Positions 32,688 to 37,651 of a stretch of DNA of 37,651 nt are shown in pieces; the first letter of the stretch is position 1; each line of letters begins with the position of its first letter. Source of the DNA: Pseudomonadota bacterium (lineage in GTDB: Bacteria; Pseudomonadota; Gammaproteobacteria; QQUJ01). A program made the translations under genes and the position numbers. The notes below the pieces were generated by a model. It was not told the origin of the DNA. It was given only the letters and a program-made list of their open reading frames with translations, and made no database searches. The DNA is taken from contig QQUJ01000011.1 of assembly GCA_008501635.1 (NCBI GenBank), positions 1 through 37,651 on the forward strand, read 5' to 3'.

Positions 32688-35185
32688 ACCGCGCACTGCG
32701 AGGGATAAGCTATCGTTACCTGACGGGCCATCCCTGGCAGGCGGGGCTTGCGGTGCTCGGCATCGCCCTCGGGGTCGCCGTTGTGGTGGCGGTGGATCTG
32801 GCCACCGCCAGCGCCCAGCGCGCGCTCGAGATCTCCATCGAGCGTATTGCAGGTCGCGCGACCCATCAGCTCCGGGGCCCACCCGCCGGCATTCCGGAGA
32901 GCCTCTACGTGCAGTTGCGAGGCGAGCGCGGGATGCAGCACAGCGCACCCCGGGTCGCGGGTTTTGGAACTATCGGCGGGAACACCTACGAGCTGTTGGG
33001 CGTCGATCCGTTTGCGGAGGCGCCGATCGGGCGCCTGGGCGGGGCGCTCTCCTTTTCGCCTGCTGCCATCAATCTGCTCATTCGCCCCGGCTCGATCGTA
33101 CTGCCTGCGGAGGTGGCCAAAGAACTGCAGGTTACACGAGGCGATGTGGTGCGGGGGCGATTTGCGGGCTTGACGCACACACTGGTGGTGGTGGGTGTGC
33201 TCGCTGTACCCGATGATGCCCAGCCACAGGGACGCTTGATCATCACCGACATCTCGACGGCGCAGGAGTTGATGGGCAGCATCGGTTACCTGAGCAGTGT
33301 CGATTTGATCCTCGTATCAGACCAGGTGTCAGTCTTGCGTGGTCTGCTTCCTGACGGCTACCTGCTCGATGCCGTGGGCGGCCAGGCAGGCGCACTGGCG
33401 GCGATGACGCGGGGCTTTACTCTCAACCTCAGCGCGCTCAGCCTGCTCGCCCTGATGGTGGGTGGTTTTCTGATCTATAACACCATGACCTTTTCGGTAG
33501 TGCAGCGCCGCGATCTCTTTGGCCTGTTGCGCATGCTGGGCGCCACCCGTTACCAGGTGTTGGGCCTGGTGCTGGGTGAGGCCGTGTTGATTGGCGCCGT
33601 GGGCAGTCTGATCGGGATGCTGGTGGGGGTGCTGTTGGCCCAGGGGCTGGTGCAGTTGGTGACGCGTACCATCACCGATCTCTACTTCGTGCTGACGGTA
33701 AGGGAGTTTTTCTTCGACACCACGACCCTGATCAAGGGCAGCGCCCTGGGTATGGGGGCGACGCTGCTGGTTGCTCTCTTTCCCGCCTGGGAGGCAGGCA
33801 GGTCCACCCCGCGCATGACCATGACCCGCTCACTGCTGGAGTACCAGGTGCGTCGCATCGTTCCCTGGCTTGGCGGCGCTGGCGTCGCGCTGGCGGGGAG
33901 CGGTGCCGGAGTGTTGGCGTGGAGTGATAGTATCGTGACCAGTTATCTGGGGTTGTTTGCCCTGGTGGCGGGGGCGGCACTGCTCAGTCCGTTGGCGACA
34001 CTGCTGCTGGTCAGACTGTTGCCGCAGCGGAGCAGGCTGTTGGTACGTCTCGCGACGCGCGGGATCACCGGGGCGCTAAGCCGCACCTCTGCCGCCATCG
34101 CTGCGCTGGTCGTAGCCATCGCTGCAACGGTCGGCATTGCGATCATGGTGGTCAGCTTTCGCGCCACCGTCATCGACTGGCTGGACTATCATTTGCGTGC
34201 CGACATCTATGTCTCGGTCCCGGACGCATACTCCCGGCGCGCCAGTTCGCCGCTGACACCGGCCGTGATCGATGCGCTCATCGGCCATCCCGCCGTCACG
34301 GAGTTCACCAGTTGGCGTGGTGTCGAAGTGGGCGCTCACCTCGGTCCCATGCGTTTGTCGGTAGTGAAATTGACCGCAGCAAGCCGTCGGGCGTATCGCC
34401 TGTTGCCCGGCAACCTGGAACCGACCTGGGATCGGGTTTCGGTGGGGGCGGTACTCGTTTCGGAGTCGCTGGCCTATCGCCACGGACTTGCCCCGGGCGA
34501 TGTATTGCAGATCGATACGGATCGCGGGCGGCACGCTTTTCCCGTTGCGGGCATCTACTACGATTATGGCTCCGATCGCGGCACGGTGCTGATGGCGCGT
34601 CCGGTCTACGAGCGGTTCTGGTCGGAGCGCGCCATCTCGGCTCTGGGGCTTTATCTCGAGGAGGGTGCTGACCCGCAACAGGTGATCGATGCATTGCGCG
34701 GCCGGGTCGCGGACAGGCAGGAGGTGGTCATACGCAGCAATCAGAAACTGCGCGAGTCTTCGATCGCGATCTTTGACCGCACCTTCACCATTACTCAGGT
34801 GCTGCGCCTGTTGGCGATGGGGGTCGCCTTCGTGGCGGTGGTCAGCGCCCTGATGGCGATCCAGCTGGAACGGGCCCGTGAGTTTGCCATCTTGCGGGTA
34901 ACGGGCATGACGCCTGGCCAGTTGTGGCGCCTGATGCTGGGCCAGACGTTGCTGATCGGTGCGGTGGCCGGAGTGTTGGCGCTGCCGCTCGGGACCGCGC
35001 TCGGGTGGATTCTGACCCAGATCGTCAATCGCCAATCATTTGGCTGGAGTCTCGGCTGGCAGGTACCACCGGGTACGTTGCTCTTTACGCTGGCGTTGGC
35101 CTTGATCGCGTCGCTGCTTGCCGCGATCTACCCTGCCTGGCGTATGGTGCGCACCTCACCGGCATGGGCGCTGCGCGAGGAGTGA
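32681..35185 (+). CDS. Large FtsX-family ABC permease (AttF/AttG-like)
   Basis: This 834-residue permease has an N-terminal helix (~20-42), a periplasmic domain (~45-240), a first FtsX domain with three helices (~245-385), further helices at ~395-450 and 470-495, a second periplasmic domain (~500-700) and a final FtsX domain (~710-830, ending in the [19 protein letters not shown] pattern). This two-FtsX layout is found in the Att and YbbP-type permeases. It couples ATP hydrolysis by the upstream ATPase to work on an envelope substrate, probably a lipid or lipoprotein-like ligand handled by AttH (inference). GTG 32681 overlaps the ATPase stop, and its own stop overlaps AttH's GTG. Confidence 0.9.
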   Translation: MLNRALRGISYRYLTGHPWQAGLAVLGIALGVAVVVAVDLATASAQRALEISIERIAGRATHQLRGPPAGIPESLYVQLRGERGMQHSAPRVAGFGTIGGNTYELLGVDPFAEAPIGRLGGALSFSPAAINLLIRPGSIVLPAEVAKELQVTRGDVVRGRFAGLTHTLVVVGVLAVPDDAQPQGRLIITDISTAQELMGSIGYLSSVDLILVSDQVSVLRGLLPDGYLLDAVGGQAGALAAMTRGFTLNLSALSLLALMVGGFLIYNTMTFSVVQRRDLFGLLRMLGATRYQVLGLVLGEAVLIGAVGSLIGMLVGVLLAQGLVQLVTRTITDLYFVLTVREFFFDTTTLIKGSALGMGATLLVALFPAWEAGRSTPRMTMTRSLLEYQVRRIVPWLGGAGVALAGSGAGVLAWSDSIVTSYLGLFALVAGAALLSPLATLLLVRLLPQRSRLLVRLATRGITGALSRTSAAIAALVVAIAATVGIAIMVVSFRATVIDWLDYHLRADIYVSVPDAYSRRASSPLTPAVIDALIGHPAVTEFTSWRGVEVGAHLGPMRLSVVKLTAASRRAYRLLPGNLEPTWDRVSVGAVLVSESLAYRHGLAPGDVLQIDTDRGRHAFPVAGIYYDYGSDRGTVLMARPVYERFWSERAISALGLYLEEGADPQQVIDALRGRVADRQEVVIRSNQKLRESSIAIFDRTFTITQVLRLLAMGVAFVAVVSALMAIQLERAREFAILRVTGMTPGQLWRLMLGQTLLIGAVAGVLALPLGTALGWILTQIVNRQSFGWSLGWQVPPGTLLFTLALALIASLLAAIYPAWRMVRTSPAWALREE

Positions 35186-36345
35186 AGGTGATCTGGCGCA
35201 TGGGTCTCGGCTTGCTCGTCGTGGTGCTGATTGGCGTCGGTTGGCGGGGATTGGGGGGTGATCAGCGGGACCTTGTTGCTCGCCAAAACCAGCCGTTGAG
35301 CGCGCGCCACTTGTTGGCGGGTACCGACGCGACCGGGTACGCGCGTGCAGTGTCGCCTCGCCCGTTCACGTTTCCACAGGACCATGCCGCGCATCCTGAC
35401 TATCGTCACGAATGGTGGTATCTCACCGGCAACCTGCAGGATGCGCAGGGGCGCCGCTACGGATATCAGTTCACGCTGTTTCGCTACGCGCTCCAACCGG
35501 CGGAGACGGGAGGCGAGTCGGCATGGCGCACGCGGCAGATCTATATGGGACATCTGGCCGTTACCGATGTCGCGTCCGGACGCTTTCACAGCTTCCAACG
35601 ATTTGCCCGCGGTGCCCTGGGCCTGGCCGGAACCGGGATCGATCCGCTGCGTATCTGGCTGGAGGACTGGGAGCTTGGCGCGGAAAACGAAGCATCGCCA
35701 TGGCGTGTCCGCGCCGCCGAGGGAGAGTTCGCGATCGATCTGGCGCTGACACCGACCAAGCCCATTGTGCTTCAGGGCGAAAGCGGATTGAGCCGCAAGG
35801 GCAGCGAACCGGGCAACGCCAGTTACTATTACTCTCTGCCGCGCCTGGCAACCCGAGGAAGGATTACGCTGGGGGGCGAGCCTCTCGCCGTTGCCGGATT
35901 GAGTTGGCTGGATCGGGAATGGGGCACCAGCGTGCTGGGGAGCAAAGTGGCGGGTTGGGATTGGTTTGCCCTGCAACTGGACGACGGCCGCGATCTAATG
36001 CTTTACCATTTGCGCCGCACCGATGGCACTCTCGATGCGCACAGCGCAGGAGTTCTCGTCGATGCCGGCGGGAATGCCGTTGCGTTGGCGCTGCGCCCGG
36101 AGAGCCTTGCGGTAACCCGGACCTGGGTGAGCCCGCGCACCGGTATCGAGTACCCGGCCGGTTGGCGTCTTCACTTACCTGAGCATGGGCTCGATTTGAT
36201 CGTGCAGCCACTGGTGGCGGCCCAGGAGTGGAATCAGGCGGTACGCTACTGGGAAGGCGCGGTCGCCGTGCGGGGAGGTTCGGGTACAGGTGGAATGACC
36301 GGTTCGGGGTATGCCGAGCTGACCGGATATGCAAAAAACGACTAA
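35182..36345 (+). CDS. AttH/CrtC-like lipocalin-fold protein
   Basis: From GTG 35182 (GTGA overlap with the permease stop) this is a 387-residue protein with an N-terminal signal or anchor helix (MGLGLLVVVLIGVGW). The paired lipocalin-like domains show the family motif HEWWYLTGNL (76-84 region), GHLAVTDVASG, YYYSLPRLATRG, LSWLDREWGTS and a final YWEGAV. AttH and hydroxyneurosporene synthase (CrtC) share this fold; AttH is a periplasmic partner of the Att ABC transporter and probably binds a hydrophobic ligand. Carotenoid hydration is not supported, as no carotenoid genes are present. pdxH follows after 11 bp. Confidence 0.88.
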   Translation: MKVIWRMGLGLLVVVLIGVGWRGLGGDQRDLVARQNQPLSARHLLAGTDATGYARAVSPRPFTFPQDHAAHPDYRHEWWYLTGNLQDAQGRRYGYQFTLFRYALQPAETGGESAWRTRQIYMGHLAVTDVASGRFHSFQRFARGALGLAGTGIDPLRIWLEDWELGAENEASPWRVRAAEGEFAIDLALTPTKPIVLQGESGLSRKGSEPGNASYYYSLPRLATRGRITLGGEPLAVAGLSWLDREWGTSVLGSKVAGWDWFALQLDDGRDLMLYHLRRTDGTLDAHSAGVLVDAGGNAVALALRPESLAVTRTWVSPRTGIEYPAGWRLHLPEHGLDLIVQPLVAAQEWNQAVRYWEGAVAVRGGSGTGGMTGSGYAELTGYAKND

Positions 36346-36356
36346 AGGCCGTGAGC

Positions 36357-36956
36357 ATGAGCAACGAATCTTTGACACTTTACCGTGAGGCGCTGAAGCG
36401 GCTTGAAGGGCTGCTGGAGAAGGTGAAGGAGACCGATCTTCCTGAACCCACGGCAGTGACTCTGGCGACCGCCAGCCCGGAGGGTCGCCCCATGGCACGC
36501 ACGGTGCTGTTGCGCGGCTTGGATGAGCGCGGGATCACCTTCTTTACCAATCTGGGAAGCCGCAAGGGACGGCAGTTGCTGGACAACCCCCACGCCGCGC
36601 TCGCCTTCTACTGGCCACCGCTCGCCGAACAGGTTTTGGTGGAAGGAACGGTGGAACTGGTGAGCGATGCGGAAGCGGACGCCTACTGGGCAACCCGTCC
36701 CCGCGAGAGTCAGATCGGCGGCTGGGCCTCGCGCCAGTCGGAACGCTTGCCGAGCCGTTTCACGTTGCTGCGCAGAGTAGTGAGTCGCGCGGCGCGCTTT
36801 GGCGTGGCGCCGATACCCCGCCCGCCCTTTTGGTCCGGGTTTCGCATTCAACCGCACCGCATCGAGTTCTGGAGCAGCCGGCCCGCGCGGTTGCACGACC
36901 GGCGTTGTTACCAGATCGTGGATGGTGAGTGGGAGACGTTCTTGTTGTATCCGTGA
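36357..36956 (+). CDS. pdxH: Pyridoxine/pyridoxamine 5'-phosphate oxidase
   Basis: This 199-residue FMN enzyme makes pyridoxal 5'-phosphate from the amine or alcohol form, with oxygen. Family motifs are GRPMARTVLLRGLDERGITFFTNLGSRKGRQLL (FMN site), FYWPPLAEQVLVEGTVE, the ESQIGGWASRQS segment, and a C-terminal RLHDRRCYQ (PdxH signature RLHDR). Length is slightly below the usual ~215, with a short N-terminus. ATG 36357 is the first Met matching the family; GTG 36351 is an alternative. It is last in the AttH strand and may be cotranscribed. Confidence 0.94.
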   Translation: MSNESLTLYREALKRLEGLLEKVKETDLPEPTAVTLATASPEGRPMARTVLLRGLDERGITFFTNLGSRKGRQLLDNPHAALAFYWPPLAEQVLVEGTVELVSDAEADAYWATRPRESQIGGWASRQSERLPSRFTLLRRVVSRAARFGVAPIPRPPFWSGFRIQPHRIEFWSSRPARLHDRRCYQIVDGEWETFLLYP

Positions 36957-37428
36957 GGTGCACGCGGGCTGTTCGAAAAGCCCGGTAGGGCTTTCAACGC
37001 ATAGAATTTAATGTCAAAGAACTGGACTCGCGCAAAGGCGTCAAGACGCCAAGAAGCGCAAAGGAATTCCAGAATCGGCGTAGAGTGAGCGAAGCCCACG
37101 CGAGTTAAAACATTGGTCAACTGAAATAGTCGGCCTTGCATCTGTCAATCAGCATCAGATGAACTCAAGTCCTAGATGACCCGGATCGGCCAATTAAAGC
37201 CCTTCACTTCGCAAGACTCGAATAGGAGAAAAGCCGCGGTAGCGGACATTGGACGTTAAGGTATAAATATATCGTCGATAGTAGGAAGAAGACGTTTACA
37301 GTACCAGGTGCCCCTGAAAAGGGCTTTGACCCCTTTACCTGGTCCCCGTGAAACATCTTGATGACCAGCCAATTGGGTTTCCAATTGCCCCATCTTTACA
37401 ACCCCAACCCCGTGATACACATAACTAA
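36957..37428. other. 472-bp non-coding stretch up to the right-hand IS
   Basis: I find no supportable gene. Besides the hairpin after pdxH it holds: a 9-bp direct repeat GCGCAAAGG at 37030-37038 and 37056-37064; a small palindrome GGCGTC-AA-GACGCC at 37037-37050; and a nested hairpin ACCAGGT/ACCTGGT (37303-37309 and 37337-37343) enclosing AAAGGG/CCCTTT (37318-37323 and 37331-37336). Base composition drops compared with the genes on the left, which fits a junk or insertion-prone zone. Confidence 0.55.
36977..36994 (+). terminator. Short hairpin downstream of pdxH
   Basis: AAAGCCC (36977-36983) pairs with GGGCTTT (36988-36994) around the loop GGTA, 21 bp after the pdxH stop. This resembles an intrinsic terminator stem, though the T-run after it is only three bases. 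Confidence 0.5.
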
Positions 37429-37651
37429 GGAACGTCTGAATAAGTGATGCAAACCAGCACGGCCGATTCAATATGTTTGTGTTTTTCATCATAAGGAGCG
37501 TTTGCAGGCAGTATTCGGCTCAACATGGGCCGTTTTCTAGCCGTTTTGTGCGCCGTTGCGGTTTATCAGGCGCACCAATCCTATGTCGGGCATCGCAATC
37601 GTCGCCGCGCCAGGTACAGATTGGTCAATGCACTCAGTACAAACAAGGCAT
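37429..37651 (-). mobile_element. Second IS5-family insertion sequence, left-hand part in window
   Basis: The end GGAACGTCTGAATAAGT begins at 37429 and matches the reverse complement of the end at 387-403 in the left IS, including TCTGA-TAAGT. The preceding four bases CTAA (37425-37428) fit the YTAR target of IS5-group elements. The transposase frame on the minus strand ends 152 bp inside. The rest of the element lies beyond the window. Orientation is the same as that of the left copy. Confidence 0.72.
37581..37651 (-). CDS. IS5-family transposase, C-terminal end (cut by window edge)
   Basis: The minus-strand frame reads ALFVLSALTNLYLARRRL and then stops at TAG (37583-37581). The pattern LFxLSALxNLYxxRxxL is the conserved last helix of IS5-family transposases. 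Only about 23 residues are visible; the DDE core and start are to the right of the window. Confidence 0.75.
   Translation of the reverse strand, partial: ALFVLSALTNLYLARRRLRCPT

Noticed and set aside
37256-37492. 78-residue minus-strand frame near the right IS
   Set aside because: It crosses the inferred IS end, has no recognised domain and no ribosome site.
1-37651. The two IS ends as one and the same IS copy on a circular molecule
   Set aside because: A single copy should have identical flanking target duplications, but the flanks read TTAA (404-407) and CTAA (37425-37428). Two separate insertions fit better, though one substitution could also explain it.

Overview
The window is a GC-rich chromosomal stretch from a Gram-negative bacterium, most likely a gammaproteobacterium. 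The evidence is an IscR with E. coli-like cluster ligands, a TonB-dependent receptor, an AttEFGH-like export locus, YadGH, MltB-type and DUF423/DUF2784/DUF4389 proteins. I cannot name a genus; free-living gammaproteobacteria of the Chromatiales kind are a reasonable guess by gene content only. No rRNA, tRNA or CRISPR array was seen.

Both window edges lie inside IS5-family elements in the same orientation. The left edge holds the 5' part of a transposase (1-338, minus strand) and the right edge holds a transposase 3' end (37581-37651, minus strand). Their visible terminal repeats match each other (around 385-403 and 37429-37445).

Region 0.4-5.5 kb: an LTA-synthase-like membrane sulfatase-fold enzyme coupled to a PAP2 phosphatase; then an accessory patch with a decayed small membrane-protein gene that ends in an attC-like integron recombination site, a SET-domain methyltransferase, and a dienelactone-hydrolase gene split by a 264-bp MITE with a TA target duplication. 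Region 5.5-9.7 kb: a TetR-led operon for a DevBCA/MacAB-like exporter (membrane fusion protein, permease, ATPase) plus a small membrane protein. Region 9.7-12.8 kb: yadGH-type ABC exporter facing a divergent MFS transporter. Region 12.9-16 kb: an orphan AAA/ABC-type ATPase converging on a TonB-dependent receptor with a possible Fur box.

Region 16-24 kb: a GNAT-carbon-nitrogen hydrolase fusion, a glycine-zipper lipoprotein and a CaiC-like acyl-CoA ligase; then a tight cluster of MoxR ATPase, CoxE-like VWA protein, exported GlcG/HbpS-like protein, a stand-alone lipoyl-domain protein with a Cys-x3-Cys-x2-Cys motif, and an MltB-type lytic transglycosylase. The MoxR-VWA-GlcG-lipoyl block is the best candidate for an uncharacterised system here: it looks like a cofactor or metalloenzyme maturation module without its client enzyme.

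Region 24-31 kb: DUF2784, a membrane diguanylate cyclase, a 3-mercaptopyruvate sulfurtransferase, DUF423, an FMN-binding split-barrel protein, a NERD-domain membrane protein, an EF-G-like GTPase with Tyr in place of the catalytic His, and a DUF4389 protein with a histone-like tail. Region 31-37 kb: an iscR-fdxA pair behind a type-1 IscR site, an AttEFGH-like operon (ATPase, single large FtsX permease, AttH lipocalin-like protein) and pdxH, followed by about 470 bp of non-coding DNA up to the right-hand IS.
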